Shown here piece by piece: positions 45,821 through 55,266 of a stretch of 64,000 nucleotides of DNA. Origin of the DNA: Pseudarcicella hirudinis (GTDB lineage: Bacteria; Bacteroidota; Bacteroidia; Cytophagales; Spirosomataceae); NCBI RefSeq assembly GCF_900115665.1, contig NZ_FOXH01000003.1:1-64000 (forward strand), written 5' to 3'. Position numbers and translations under genes: made by a program. Positions within the stretch are counted from its first letter, which is position 1. The number at the start of each line of letters is the position of its first letter. Below the pieces are notes generated by a model, which saw only the letters and a program-made list of their open reading frames with translations, was not told the DNA's origin and did no database searches.

Positions 45821-46807
45821 CTAGGAAATGAACCTTTTAAACGATTCCAGGGCACGACCGCTTTCCAGTGATTCTTTTGCCTTGAGTACTGAATCAGAAA
45901 TACTTAATGTTTCATCTGCACAATAGAGTGCGGCAGCAGTATTGGCCAGAACTGCTTCTGTCTGCGCTTTTGTACCCTTATTTTCCAGAATTGAAATTAA
46001 GATCTTTGCAGACTCTTCCACATTACTTCCTCCATGCAGATCTTCTTGCTTACACTTACTGAAACCCAGACTTTCAGGACTGAAAAGTTCAGTTCCTCTT
46101 TTGGTTATCAGCTTGAAGTCTCCGGTAAGAGAAATTTCATCATAGCCGTCCAGTGCATATATTACACCAAAGTTTTTGCTCGATTTTCCAAATAATTCTC
46201 CCAAAAGCGCTAAAATCTCTTCATTATAAACTCCGGTAATCTGTTTTTCAACTTTAGCAGGATTTAAGATAGGGCCAAGCATATTGAAAAATGTTTTCAA
46301 TCCTAGTTCTTTACGAATAGGTCCTACGAATCTCATTGCCGGATGAAACAAGGGGGCATGGAGAAAACAAATTCCGGAATGTTCAATTTTTGAGCGCAGA
46401 TAATCGTAATCATTTGTGAACTTTACTCCTAAATATTCCAGAACAGTAGAGGAACCTACTGAAGAAGAAACGCCATGATTTCCATGTTTTGCTACATTCT
46501 GGCCGGCACCCGCCAGAATAAAAGAAGAAGTTGTCGAAATATTAAAGGTATCTTTTCCATCTCCGCCTGTTCCGCAAACGTCCATCGGGTCAAATTCTGA
46601 GAGATCAACGCTTATGGCCAGCTCAAGCATGGCATCTCTGAAACCTTCCAATTCATGAACAGTAACGGACTTCATCATATAGGAAGTCAGAAATGCTGCA
46701 ATCTGGCTGTTGTTAATTTCTCCCCGGCCAATTCCCAGTAAAGCGGTTTGTGCTTCTTCCTTAGTAAGACTTTCTCCCCGGATTCTTTTATTTAAGAATG
46801 TTTTCAT
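45821..46807 (-). CDS. trpD: Anthranilate phosphoribosyltransferase
   Basis: A 328-residue enzyme attaching PRPP ribose to anthranilate. The GTGGDGKDTFNIST loop binds PRPP pyrophosphate, KHGNHGVSSSVGSSTVLEYLG binds anthranilate, and GPILNPAK follows. Monofunctional (no TrpG fusion). Gap of 46 bases to trpC. Confidence 0.97.
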   Translation of the reverse strand: MKTFLNKRIRGESLTKEEAQTALLGIGRGEINNSQIAAFLTSYMMKSVTVHELEGFRDAMLELAISVDLSEFDPMDVCGTGGDGKDTFNISTTSSFILAGAGQNVAKHGNHGVSSSVGSSTVLEYLGVKFTNDYDYLRSKIEHSGICFLHAPLFHPAMRFVGPIRKELGLKTFFNMLGPILNPAKVEKQITGVYNEEILALLGELFGKSSKNFGVIYALDGYDEISLTGDFKLITKRGTELFSPESLGFSKCKQEDLHGGSNVEESAKILISILENKGTKAQTEAVLANTAAALYCADETLSISDSVLKAKESLESGRALESFKRFIS

Positions 46808-46888
46808 TAATTTTTGACTAAATATCCCGATTTATGGTACTCTTTAGAATAAAATACAATTGATTTACACTGAACTTTGACTTAACAT

Positions 46889-47455
46889 TTAAGATTTCAC
46901 CCAATTTTCAACCATTTTTACACCATGTTGGGTAAGATATGCTTCGGGATGGAATTGTACACCTCTCACATCATATCTGGTATGAGCCTCAGCCATAACG
47001 AAACCTTTTTCATCAAGAGCTGTCACTTTCAGATCTTCAGGCATACTTTCTTTTACCACAGTCCATGAATGATATCTGCAAACATCAAATTCTTTAGGAA
47101 CATCCTGAAATAAAAGCTCATTTGGTTCAGTAATAATGCATTTTGTCGTTACGCCATGCAAAACGTCTCCCATATTATGCAATTTTGCACCGAAAGCTTC
47201 TCCAATAGCCTGATGCCCTAAACAAACGCCAAAAATACTTTTACTTGCCGCATATTCTTTAATTACATCCAAAAGAATGCCTGCTTCTTCAGGAATGCCC
47301 GGACCAGGAGAAAGAAGTATTTTGTCATACTTCTTGATTTCTTCCAGTGCGATTTTATCATTTCTGAATACATCTACCTGGCAACCCAAGTCTTTCAGTA
47401 TATATACCAGGTTGTAAACAAAAGAATCGTAATTATCAAGAACTAATATTTTCAT
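46889..47455 (-). CDS. trpG: Anthranilate synthase component II (glutamine amidotransferase)
   Basis: A 188-residue class I amidotransferase giving ammonia to TrpE. Nucleophile Cys78 in GVCLGHQ, with His169 and Glu171 in VQFHPEAY completing the triad. Such subunits may also serve para-aminobenzoate synthase, but its place between trpE and trpD assigns it to tryptophan. Confidence 0.95.
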   Translation of the reverse strand: MKILVLDNYDSFVYNLVYILKDLGCQVDVFRNDKIALEEIKKYDKILLSPGPGIPEEAGILLDVIKEYAASKSIFGVCLGHQAIGEAFGAKLHNMGDVLHGVTTKCIITEPNELLFQDVPKEFDVCRYHSWTVVKESMPEDLKVTALDEKGFVMAEAHTRYDVRGVQFHPEAYLTQHGVKMVENWVKS

Positions 47456-47496
47456 TTTAAAGAAGATTATTTTTAAAATTGATAAAAGGAAGAATT

Positions 47497-48921
47497 TTAG
47501 ATTTCTTCTGCCAATTCAAGGGCCTTTCTTAAAGCACCCAGCTTTAAGTTAATTTCCTGCATTTCAGTTTCAATAACAGATTTGGCAACAACACCCATCC
47601 CCGCCTGATAAAAAAGAGTATTATTTTTACTTAGAAAAGTTCTTATGGCAATTGCATGGTTAAAATTACCTAGAAAATCCATGTAGCCAATGGCGCCTCC
47701 ATATATATGCCGGTTGGTTTTTTCAAGTCTGTTAATAATACTCATAGCATTGTGCTTGGGAGATCCTGAAAGTGTTCCTGCCGGGAAGGTATCTGCTACA
47801 AGCTGCAAAGGATTAGTATCTTTTGTCATTTTTCCGGTTACTTTAGAAACCAGATGTATGACATGAGAATAGAACTGGACTTCTTTAAATGTTTCTACCT
47901 GAACTTTGTCAGAACTTCTGCTTAAGTCGTTTCTTGCCAAATCGACCAGCATTACATGCTCTGCAGATTCCTTTGGATCAGCCAGCAGATCACGTGCTAA
48001 CTCGGCATCTTTCTCATCATCTCCTGTTCTTCTGAAAGTTCCTGCAATCGGATGGATCTCTGCGATGCCATTTTTGATTCCGATTTGTTTTTCAGGAGAG
48101 GCTCCAAAAATTCTATAATTTTCATAGTCGAAATAGAACATATAGGGAGAAGGATTAATAGAGCGCAATGCACGATAAACCTGAAAGTCATCTCCTTCAA
48201 ATGTTTTACTGAATCTTCTCGAAGGAACTATTTGAAAAACGTCTCCTCTCAGACAGTGTTTAATACATTCCTGAATAATCTCCCTCATTTCTTCATCTGT
48301 AAAATTGGTCTTCTCTTCTCCGCTGACTTTGAATGATTTGGTAGCATAATGAGGCATATTCAGCAACATTTCCAGAAACTCCAGGCCTTTTACTGATTTT
48401 TCAGGATTTGTTTGCTCTCCTGAATACTGATGCTCATAAAGAAAAAGCTCATCTTTAAAGTGATTGATCGCAATTACATAACGATAAACGTAGTAAATGA
48501 TCTGAGGAATAGATGTTTCGTCGTTTTTAGCCTGAATTTCAATATCTTCAAAATATTCTACCGAATCATAGCTGATGTGCCCGAACATTCCATTTGCCAT
48601 TGGAGCATAGTCTGTCTGGCGATTCCACTCAAAACGTTTGGCAAAATTCATGAGCGCTTTTACGCCGTCTTTTCTGTTTTGAAGAGGAAACTGTTCCGTT
48701 GTTCCATCCGGAAATTTTTGAGTGACGATGTCATTGTCAAGAACAAAACTGGCAACGGGATCACAGGCGATATGGCTGTAGCCATGCTCTTTTCCATGAT
48801 AGTCAGCACTTTCCAGAATGACAGTATTCTTGAATTTATCTCTTAATTTCAAAAATATCCCTACGGGAGTAATAGTATCCGCCAGACGTTTTTTTTGAGA
48901 GGTTGTTACGGTAAAATTCAT
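47497..48921 (-). CDS. trpE: Anthranilate synthase component I
   Basis: A 474-residue chorismate-utilising enzyme, the committed step to tryptophan. The feedback motif LLES-x10-S is present as ILES (Ser38) with Ser49, so allosteric inhibition by tryptophan is expected. FQIVPSRRFS, the IAGTFRRTG segment, DLARNDLSR and TLSGSPKHNAM mark the catalytic core. First structural gene after the attenuator; 41 bases before trpG. Confidence 0.97.
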   Translation of the reverse strand: MNFTVTTSQKKRLADTITPVGIFLKLRDKFKNTVILESADYHGKEHGYSHIACDPVASFVLDNDIVTQKFPDGTTEQFPLQNRKDGVKALMNFAKRFEWNRQTDYAPMANGMFGHISYDSVEYFEDIEIQAKNDETSIPQIIYYVYRYVIAINHFKDELFLYEHQYSGEQTNPEKSVKGLEFLEMLLNMPHYATKSFKVSGEEKTNFTDEEMREIIQECIKHCLRGDVFQIVPSRRFSKTFEGDDFQVYRALRSINPSPYMFYFDYENYRIFGASPEKQIGIKNGIAEIHPIAGTFRRTGDDEKDAELARDLLADPKESAEHVMLVDLARNDLSRSSDKVQVETFKEVQFYSHVIHLVSKVTGKMTKDTNPLQLVADTFPAGTLSGSPKHNAMSIINRLEKTNRHIYGGAIGYMDFLGNFNHAIAIRTFLSKNNTLFYQAGMGVVAKSVIETEMQEINLKLGALRKALELAEEI

Positions 48922-48964
48922 TGTCGGTTATTGATTATAATCAGCAATATTAGGATTCAGCATA

Positions 48965-49001
48965 AAACAAAAAGGCTTACTGCGTTGAACAGTAAGCCTT
49001 T
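48965..49001 (-). terminator. trp attenuator terminator
   Basis: A perfect 11-bp stem (AAAGGCTTACT with AGTAAGCCTTT, 9-base loop) is followed on the minus strand by TTGTTTT. It lies between trpL and trpE, ~50 bases before trpE, as an attenuator should. Confidence 0.9.
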
Positions 49002-49051
49002 CGTGAAAAGATATATTCTTTATCGAAAATACAAAATGATACTGCTCAACG
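48971..49051 (-). promoter_or_regulatory. trp attenuator: antiterminator pairing
   Basis: On the minus strand, CGTTGAGCAGTA (49051-49040), which includes the trpL stop codon, can pair over 12 bp (one G-U) with TACTGTTCAACG (48994-48983). The latter comprises the loop and the top four bases of the 5' arm of the terminator hairpin, so the two structures exclude each other. A weaker 1:2 hairpin (CAACAGA with TCCGTTG, one mismatch) is possible earlier in the leader. Confidence 0.82.
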
Positions 49052-49102
49052 GACGTTTGTCTGTTGCCACCACCATGAAGTATTTTTGAAATTAATTGTC
49101 AT
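49046..49102 (-). CDS. trpL: trp operon leader peptide
   Basis: An 18-codon open frame on the minus strand (M T I N F K N T S W W W Q Q T N V R). Three consecutive TGG codons occupy 49075-49067, and the TGA stop falls inside the antiterminator segment. The frame begins ~35 bases after the predicted transcription start and needs no Shine-Dalgarno in this phylum. Ribosome stalling on the Trp codons when charged tRNA-Trp is scarce would free the antiterminator; normal translation to the stop would cover it and let the terminator form. Confidence 0.88.
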   Translation of the reverse strand: MTINFKNTSWWWQQTNVR

Positions 49103-49143
49103 TTTTTGAATTAAAATAGAAAACCCCGTTTCTTTTTCTGATG

Positions 49144-49173
49144 CAAACTTATTGATAAAAATTTACTTTCAAA
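49144..49173 (-). promoter_or_regulatory. trp operon promoter
   Basis: On the minus strand TTTG (49173-49170), 18 bases, then TAAGTTTG (49151-49144): a full Bacteroidota promoter with the same spacing as rpsL. Transcription should start near 49138-49140, giving a leader of ~215 nt before trpE. Confidence 0.85.
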
Positions 49174-49242
49174 AAATATTGATATTTTTTTTACGATTTA
49201 TAAGCTTGAATAACAAATAATTGCCGGAATTCGGGTTGAATC

Positions 49243-50589
49243 TTATTCAAAAACACCCAGATAATTGAAAGGAGTAATTCTTTTTAGCTCATATTTTACT
49301 TTATCACTAATCTCTAAAGTATCAATAAATTCAAAGATTGTTCTTTCCGTAATTTTCTCATTTTTACGGGTCAGAGCCTTTAGCGCTTCATACGGTTGTG
49401 GATAACCCTCTCTTCGTAAAATGGTTTGGATCGCTTCTGCGACAACTGCCCAGTTGTCTTCGAGATCTGTATTAATAGCATCCTGATTTAATTCAAGTTT
49501 ATTTAAACCTCTTAATAATGCAGTCAGAGCAATCATCTGGTGAGCAATCGGTACACCAAGATTTCTTAATACGGTAGAATCTGTTAAATCTCTTTGCAAA
49601 CGTGAAACAGGAAGCTTTGAAGATAAAAATTCATACAAGGCATTAGCAATTCCGACGTTTCCTTCAGAATTTTCGAAGTCTATCGGGTTTACTTTATGTG
49701 GCATAGCTGAAGAGCCTACTTCTCCGGCTTTAATTTTTTGTTTGAAATAACCCATTGAAACATAAGTCCAGATATCACGATCAAGATCTAAAACAATGTT
49801 GTTAATTCTTTTTAAATTATCCAATAAAGCTGCAAGGTTATCGTAGTGCTCAATTTGCGTGGTATATTTACTACGTTGAAGACCAAGAGATTTAACAAAG
49901 TTATTGCCAAAATCAACCCAGTTTTTTTCAGGATATGAAACAGTATGAGCGTTGAAGTTTCCGGTAGCTCCACCAAATTTTGCTGAAAAAGGAATGGTTT
50001 CCAATAGTTCTGTCTGGCGCTCAAGTCGTTCAACAAAAACCATAAATTCTTTACCTAAGCGTGTAGGAGAGGCTGGCTGTCCGTGGGTATGTGCTAATAA
50101 AGCGATGTCTTTCCATTCTTCAGCAAGTTCCTTGATTTTGGTAATTGCTTCGGCAATTTTAGGCATTACCACTACTTCCATGGCATCTTTTAATGACAAA
50201 GGAATTGCTGTATTGTTAATATCCTGGGAAGTAAGACCGAAATGGATAAACTCAAGATATTGTTCGATACCTGTATTTTCAAGTTTATGTTTGATAAAGT
50301 ATTCGACCGCTTTAACATCGTGATTCGTCACTTTTTCGGTTTCTTTTATCCATAAAGCATCTTGCTCAGTAAAATTGAGATATATGTCTCTCAGACTACT
50401 GAACAGGTTTTTATTAATCCCTTCAAGTTGAGGTAAAGGAATTTCACAAAGTGCGATAAAATATTCGATTTCAATTTGAACACGATATTTGATAAGTCCA
50501 AATTCTGAAAAATACGGAGCAAGCATTTCTGCCTGTTTACGATAACGCCCGTCCACCGGGGAAATAGCGGTTAATTGATTCAGTTCCAT
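49243..50589 (-). CDS. purB: Adenylosuccinate lyase
   Basis: A 448-residue fumarase-superfamily enzyme acting twice in purine synthesis (SAICAR and adenylosuccinate cleavage). The start ELNQLTAISPVDGRYR and signature SSAMPHKVNPIDFENSEGN (catalytic Ser loop) are clear, as are THGQPASPT and TSQDINNTA. An open frame continues 40 codons upstream, but that stretch is not homologous and contains the promoter, so ATG 50589 is chosen. It is the bigger E. coli-like form. The trp promoter starts ~70 bases after its stop with no terminator between. Confidence 0.97.
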   Translation of the reverse strand: MELNQLTAISPVDGRYRKQAEMLAPYFSEFGLIKYRVQIEIEYFIALCEIPLPQLEGINKNLFSSLRDIYLNFTEQDALWIKETEKVTNHDVKAVEYFIKHKLENTGIEQYLEFIHFGLTSQDINNTAIPLSLKDAMEVVVMPKIAEAITKIKELAEEWKDIALLAHTHGQPASPTRLGKEFMVFVERLERQTELLETIPFSAKFGGATGNFNAHTVSYPEKNWVDFGNNFVKSLGLQRSKYTTQIEHYDNLAALLDNLKRINNIVLDLDRDIWTYVSMGYFKQKIKAGEVGSSAMPHKVNPIDFENSEGNVGIANALYEFLSSKLPVSRLQRDLTDSTVLRNLGVPIAHQMIALTALLRGLNKLELNQDAINTDLEDNWAVVAEAIQTILRREGYPQPYEALKALTRKNEKITERTIFEFIDTLEISDKVKYELKRITPFNYLGVFE

Positions 50590-50607
50590 AAAGATGCTTT
50601 CAAAGTT

Positions 50608-50615
50608 CAAAGTTA
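50608..50615 (-). promoter_or_regulatory. Candidate -7 promoter element for purB
   Basis: The minus strand reads TAACTTTG (TAnnTTTG), 19 bases upstream of the purB ATG. No -33 box at normal spacing. Confidence 0.5.
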
Positions 50616-50747
50616 CTAAAAAATGAACTATTTGAGCGGTGAGGAAGGAAGGAAAATAGGATTTTATGAGATTTAACATAGATTTGAACGAAACTAAGCG
50701 AAAAAACACGAAACTTTGACTTTTTAAATTTCCGGAATAATACCATT

Positions 50748-51782
50748 ATGCTTGTTAACCCTCGATTTCTCGCATTTCTTCTGGCCACCGCTATTGCCAT
50801 TCTGGTTACAGCTTTTTTGTCTTTTCTGCCGGAAGCCACCGCCAATGTGATTTTTATCAGTTTCATTGCTACCATGATTATCGGTGGATTTCTTATCTAT
50901 TTTGCCTTGGATTATCTGGTTTTTCAGGAGGTAAATAAGCTTTATGATACGATAAACAGATTAAAGACCAAGGACTTTAGCCTTATTTCAAAAAAGAAAT
51001 TATACCGTAACGCCAATCCGATTAAGAAGTTGAATGATGAGCTTTTCGTCTATGTAGCAAAAAAAGAACAGGAGGTTAATGAGCTGAGAAGGCTGGAGAA
51101 ATTCAGGAGAGAATTTTTAGCAGATGTTTCCCATGAATTGAAAACACCGATTTTTGCTGCGCAGGGTTTTGTGCATACGCTTTTAGACGGAGCTATGAAT
51201 GATGAGAGAGTCAATGAAAAATTTTTGATGAAAGCCGCAAAAAGCCTTGATGGATTAGATGCCCTGGTTAAAGATCTGCTGACGCTTTCTCAAATGGAAA
51301 TCGGGGATATCAAAATGAATAAAGAAAGAGTAGATATTCAGGCGATGACGAAAGAGATTTTTGAGCAGTTAGAAGGTAAAATTAAAGATAGAAATGTGAC
51401 GGTTAAGATTACCGCACCAACAGAAAAAACTTATGTTAGTGCTGATAATCAAAGAATTAGCCAGGTGATGACTAATTTAATTGATAATGCCATAAAATAT
51501 GGAAAAGAAGATGGCAAGGTTGTTGTTAGTTTTGAAGATGACAAGAAACACTGGCTTATTTCAGTGAAAGATAACGGTGCCGGAATAGGCCCAGAGCACT
51601 TAAATCGTATTTTTGAACGATTTTATCGCATAGAAAAAAGCCGCTCTAAAGATAAAGGAGGAACAGGTCTGGGGCTTGCTATTGTGAAACACATAGTTCA
51701 GGCACATAAATCTAAGATATCTGTGATGTCGAAGCCGGATAAAGGGACAACCTTTAGTTTTAAGCTTGATAAAGCGGATTGA
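50748..51782 (+). CDS. Sensor histidine kinase (PhoR-like)
   Basis: A 344-residue kinase. Two transmembrane helices (residues ~9-28 and ~34-55) are followed by a short linker, a HisKA dimerisation domain with His129 in ADVSHELKTP, and an HATPase domain with N box LIDNAIKYG, DNGAGIG, F box FERFYRIEKSR and G box GGTGLGLAI. There is almost no periplasmic loop, so it senses within the membrane or through a partner. No response regulator is adjacent; either it lies outside the window or the kinase is an orphan. Divergent from purB. Confidence 0.93.
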   Translation: MLVNPRFLAFLLATAIAILVTAFLSFLPEATANVIFISFIATMIIGGFLIYFALDYLVFQEVNKLYDTINRLKTKDFSLISKKKLYRNANPIKKLNDELFVYVAKKEQEVNELRRLEKFRREFLADVSHELKTPIFAAQGFVHTLLDGAMNDERVNEKFLMKAAKSLDGLDALVKDLLTLSQMEIGDIKMNKERVDIQAMTKEIFEQLEGKIKDRNVTVKITAPTEKTYVSADNQRISQVMTNLIDNAIKYGKEDGKVVVSFEDDKKHWLISVKDNGAGIGPEHLNRIFERFYRIEKSRSKDKGGTGLGLAIVKHIVQAHKSKISVMSKPDKGTTFSFKLDKAD

Positions 51783-51832
51783 TTGTAAGGTGTTTTTGTC
51801 TTTGTTGAAAATTAACACATATTTTCCGGATA

Positions 51833-53767
51833 ATGTCGAAGCATAAAAATCATTCAAAAAACACCGTATCACCAAAATCTGTTTTCAGATCGCCTTCTAC
51901 TGAAGAAATCTTGCAAAAGTCTGGGCAAAATGTGCCCAAAGAATCTTTTTTTTCCTCAGGAGCAGGGAAGGGTCTTGTAATTCTTTTATTGGTCATAGCT
52001 TCGTTCATCGCTTTTTCGGGGGGATTCAAAAATCAGTTCGTTGACTGGGATGACCATGTGTATATTGAGAATAATTATCTGGTAACTCAACCTCAGGGTC
52101 ATTGGGGAGAAGCTTTTAAGACGCATGTTGCCCTGAATTATCATCCTTTCACGGTTATTTCAATGATGATGAATGCTTCGGTTTCAGGTTCAGAAAACCC
52201 CGGATCCTTCATTTTAACTAATTTCTTTATCCATGTATTAAATAGTATTCTCGTCTTTCTACTGGTGTCCTTACTGGTTCCGGGGAAAAGAATGGTGCCT
52301 TTATTTACGGCTTTATTATTTGCAGTTCACCCCATGCGTGTTGAATCTGTAACCTGGATTTCAGAAAGAAAGGATGTCCTCTATGGCTTTTTCTTTTTGC
52401 TGGCAGGTATAAATTACCTGGTTTACCTTAATTCCGGAAGAAAAGTAAAGTATTTGATTTTGACATTTCTCCTGTTCTTTTGCTCATGTATGTCGAAAGG
52501 GCAGGCAGTTGTATTGCCACTTGTTTTGTTATTGTTTGACTATTGGATGGGGCGTAAAATAGAGTCAAAAGCAATAGTTGAAAAAATTCCATTCCTGATC
52601 GTTTCGTTGGTTTTTGGATTAATTGCTGTCAATATCCAGAGCGGAGGCGATTTTCATGGAATGATTCAGCTGGTAGGAGAGCAACGTTCAGCATTAAGCG
52701 TAAGGGCATTTACTCTTTTTGAAAGATTGCAATATGCTGGTTATGGTTTTATGATGTATTGCTGGCATTTGTTCTTTCCCTTTAAATTGGGGGCATTTTA
52801 CCCTTATGAAGCAGTAGGGCCAAACTATAAAATGTATCCGATTGGTCTGGTTTTCATGATTTTAGTTCTGATTGCCACTGCATTTAGTTTTAAGAAATCC
52901 AGACTATTTGTATTTGCGATAGGCTTTTTTACAATCACTATAGCGCTGGTTTTACAAATAGTTTCTGTTGGGGCAGCAATAATGGCTGATCGTTATACCT
53001 ATATCCCATACATAGGTCTGTTTTTTTTATTTACAATGCTTCTGGAAAGTCTGGTTGAAAAGTCTGCTGTTTATACTAAAATGGTATGGGCAGTTCTGAG
53101 TTTATTTGTTGTTTTTTGTATTTTTCAAACCAGAAAACAAGTAAAAATATGGGAAAATACGGGAACGCTTTTTAGCAGAAATATTGAACTTTATCCAAAT
53201 GACCCACGGTCTTACTATACTCGTGGTAAGTACATCGGAGAAAAAGAGGGAAAATTAGATGAGTCAATAGCAGATAACCTGAAAGCGATAGAATTAGGAT
53301 ACAAAGATGATTCCGGCCCCTGGGAAAATCTCGGAACGGCTTATGGAATTAAAGGTGATGCAAAGAAGGCCGCAGAATATTTTTCAATGGCAATTGAAAA
53401 AGGGGCAAAAAGCGGGGAAACATATATGAATCGTGGAATTGCTTATTTTAATCTGAGCCAGCCAGAAAAGGCTATCCCTGATTTTGAAAAAGCGTTGACC
53501 ATGAAAAATTCGAAGTCGACATTTACCAGAGGGTTTCTGGCAGCCGCTCAACTTAATTCCGGACATGCGCAAAGTGCACTGGAAAATTTCAATATTGTCA
53601 TTGATAAAGAAGGAGGCATGGATGCGATCTATTTTTATAACAGGGGACTGACAAAAAATCAGTTAGGAGATAGAGCCGGAGCCATCAGAGATATCCAAAA
53701 AGCTTTACAGATTCAACCGGATTATAATGAAGCCAAACAGGCACTTAAATTGTTAGGAGCTGTCTGA
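51833..53767 (+). CDS. TMTC-like polytopic membrane protein with C-terminal TPR repeats
   Basis: A 644-residue protein. About 10-11 transmembrane helices fill residues ~45-430, with conserved FVDWDDHVYIENN (first loop), LFAVHPMRVESVTWISERKDVLY and ADRYTYIPYIGLF segments typical of GT-C glycosyltransferase-like proteins related to TMTC. Residues ~455-640 hold five or so TPR repeats (for example GPWENLGTAYGIKGDAKKAAEYF). Function likely protein or surface glycosylation, unproven. The ~40 N-terminal residues are polar and cytoplasmic. Confidence 0.85.
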   Translation: MSKHKNHSKNTVSPKSVFRSPSTEEILQKSGQNVPKESFFSSGAGKGLVILLLVIASFIAFSGGFKNQFVDWDDHVYIENNYLVTQPQGHWGEAFKTHVALNYHPFTVISMMMNASVSGSENPGSFILTNFFIHVLNSILVFLLVSLLVPGKRMVPLFTALLFAVHPMRVESVTWISERKDVLYGFFFLLAGINYLVYLNSGRKVKYLILTFLLFFCSCMSKGQAVVLPLVLLLFDYWMGRKIESKAIVEKIPFLIVSLVFGLIAVNIQSGGDFHGMIQLVGEQRSALSVRAFTLFERLQYAGYGFMMYCWHLFFPFKLGAFYPYEAVGPNYKMYPIGLVFMILVLIATAFSFKKSRLFVFAIGFFTITIALVLQIVSVGAAIMADRYTYIPYIGLFFLFTMLLESLVEKSAVYTKMVWAVLSLFVVFCIFQTRKQVKIWENTGTLFSRNIELYPNDPRSYYTRGKYIGEKEGKLDESIADNLKAIELGYKDDSGPWENLGTAYGIKGDAKKAAEYFSMAIEKGAKSGETYMNRGIAYFNLSQPEKAIPDFEKALTMKNSKSTFTRGFLAAAQLNSGHAQSALENFNIVIDKEGGMDAIYFYNRGLTKNQLGDRAGAIRDIQKALQIQPDYNEAKQALKLLGAV

Positions 53768-53808
53768 TAATTTAAGTATAAGATAATCAGTGTATTACTT
53801 GTTGTATA

Positions 53809-53862
53809 AAAAAGGGAGTCAGAACCGAAGTGAATATTCATTTCATTCCTGACTCCCTTTTT
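53809..53862. terminator. Bidirectional terminator between the TPR gene and prfA
   Basis: A 14-bp stem (AAAAAGGGAGTCAG with CTGACTCCCTTTTT) encloses a second stem (GAAGTGAAT with ATTCATTTC); A and T runs on the outer ends let it serve both convergent genes. Confidence 0.9.
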
Positions 53863-53877
53863 AGAATAATATATCTT

Positions 53878-54948
53878 TTACATGGCTCCTTCTTTCAATT
53901 TCTCAGCATTTTCTGCAATACGTAATTGTTCGATGAAATCGCCGACCTCTCCGTCCATTACTACCGGAAGATTATAGACTGTATAACCAATTCTATGGTC
54001 GGTTACACGACCTTGAGGATAATTATAAGTACGAATTTTATCAGAACGATCGCCGGAACCAACCATCGTTTTACGATTGCCGGCAATTTCAGCATTACGT
54101 TTTTCTAATTCAATTTCATAAAGTCTCGAACGTAAAACAGTCATGGCTTTCTCAAAGTTTTTGATTTGAGAACGCTCATCCTGACATTGTACAACCAATC
54201 CTGTCGGAAGGTGGGTTACACGAACAGCTGAATAAGTAGTGTTAACCGATTGTCCACCTGCTCCGGAAGAACAGAATGTATCTTTACGGATATCGTTCAT
54301 GTTTACCTGAACATCTACTTCATCCGCCTCAGGTAACACGGCTACCGAAGCAGCGGAAGTATGAATACGTCCCTGGGATTCTGTTGCCGGAACACGCTGC
54401 ACTCTGTGAACTCCTGATTCGAATTTCATTTTACCATAAACATCCTCTCCCTGAACAGAGGCAATAATTTCTTTATAGCCTCCTGAAGTACCCGGCGTGA
54501 AATCCATAATTTGAAAAACCCAGCCTTGCTTTTCAGCAAAACGCTGATACATTCTGAAGATATCTCCGGCGAAAATAGCGGCTTCATCCCCACCTGTACC
54601 ACCACGAACCTCCAGAATGATGTTTTTTGAGTCGTTTGGATCTTTTGGAATAAGCATTTCCTTCAGTAACTCTTCCATTGCATCTTTCTTCGGAAGTAAT
54701 TCATCAAGTTCTGCTTTGGCCATATCTCTGAAATCCTCATCTTTTTCTGTGGCGATGACTTCCTTGGCTCCCTCAATGTTTGAAATAAGGTTTTGATATA
54801 GTGCGTACTGGTCGCAAATCTTTTGAAGATCTTTGTATTCTTTGCTCAAAGTCGTGAATTTCTTCATATCCGATACGATTTCGGGCATGGCAATTTGCTG
54901 TTCTACTTCGAGAAAGCGTTCACGAATGGCTTCTAATTGTTCAAGCAT
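53878..54948 (-). CDS. prfA: Peptide chain release factor 1
   Basis: A 356-residue class I release factor recognising UAA and UAG. The PAT tripeptide ([13 protein letters not shown]) is the RF1 anticodon-like determinant, and [15 protein letters not shown] supplies the GGQ that triggers peptide hydrolysis. The N-terminal helical domain is of normal size. An exact TATCTTTG box lies ~77 bases upstream. Confidence 0.98.
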   Translation of the reverse strand: MLEQLEAIRERFLEVEQQIAMPEIVSDMKKFTTLSKEYKDLQKICDQYALYQNLISNIEGAKEVIATEKDEDFRDMAKAELDELLPKKDAMEELLKEMLIPKDPNDSKNIILEVRGGTGGDEAAIFAGDIFRMYQRFAEKQGWVFQIMDFTPGTSGGYKEIIASVQGEDVYGKMKFESGVHRVQRVPATESQGRIHTSAASVAVLPEADEVDVQVNMNDIRKDTFCSSGAGGQSVNTTYSAVRVTHLPTGLVVQCQDERSQIKNFEKAMTVLRSRLYEIELEKRNAEIAGNRKTMVGSGDRSDKIRTYNYPQGRVTDHRIGYTVYNLPVVMDGEVGDFIEQLRIAENAEKLKEGAM

Positions 54949-55266
54949 GGTATATGATCGTTAGAATTGGCTGGATAACCGGGGTTTTACTCAGAACCAG
55001 TTACCTAAGCTAATTTTCGGAGTGCAAAGATACTAAAAAATTTAAGTAAAATTTTGTCAGATAAGTAAGCATTGAGGTTAGTATGAATAAAAAAAACGAG
55101 GATTATTTGCCATAACATCTCCTTGAAAGAGTTTTTCAGATAAAAGGAATCTATTTAAAACAGATTTTATCGATAAAATTCTTCTGATCAGGAGATAAAA
55201 TGGTTTATAAAACAAAGCTAAAATCGTTATTTTTATGCTAAAAACTATCTAATTAATCTGTTTAAT
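54949..55266. other. 318-base divergent intergenic region with a 16-bp palindrome
   Basis: No gene found. It contains the candidate prfA promoter box (55025-55032) and a perfect 16-bp palindrome ATTTTATCGATAAAAT at 55164-55179, ~90 bases before the serine hydrolase start, which could be a regulator site. Confidence 0.5.
55025..55032 (-). promoter_or_regulatory. Candidate -7 promoter element for prfA
   Basis: The minus strand reads TATCTTTG followed by CACT, an exact -7 consensus, ~77 bases upstream of the ATG. No -33 box seen. Confidence 0.55.

Noticed and set aside
48430-49089. Plus-strand open frames over trpE and the trp leader
   Set aside because: They are antisense shadows of trpE and of the attenuator region, without promoter or family signature.
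50590-50709. N-terminal extension of purB
   Set aside because: Forty extra codons precede the canonical start and contain the TAACTTTG promoter box.
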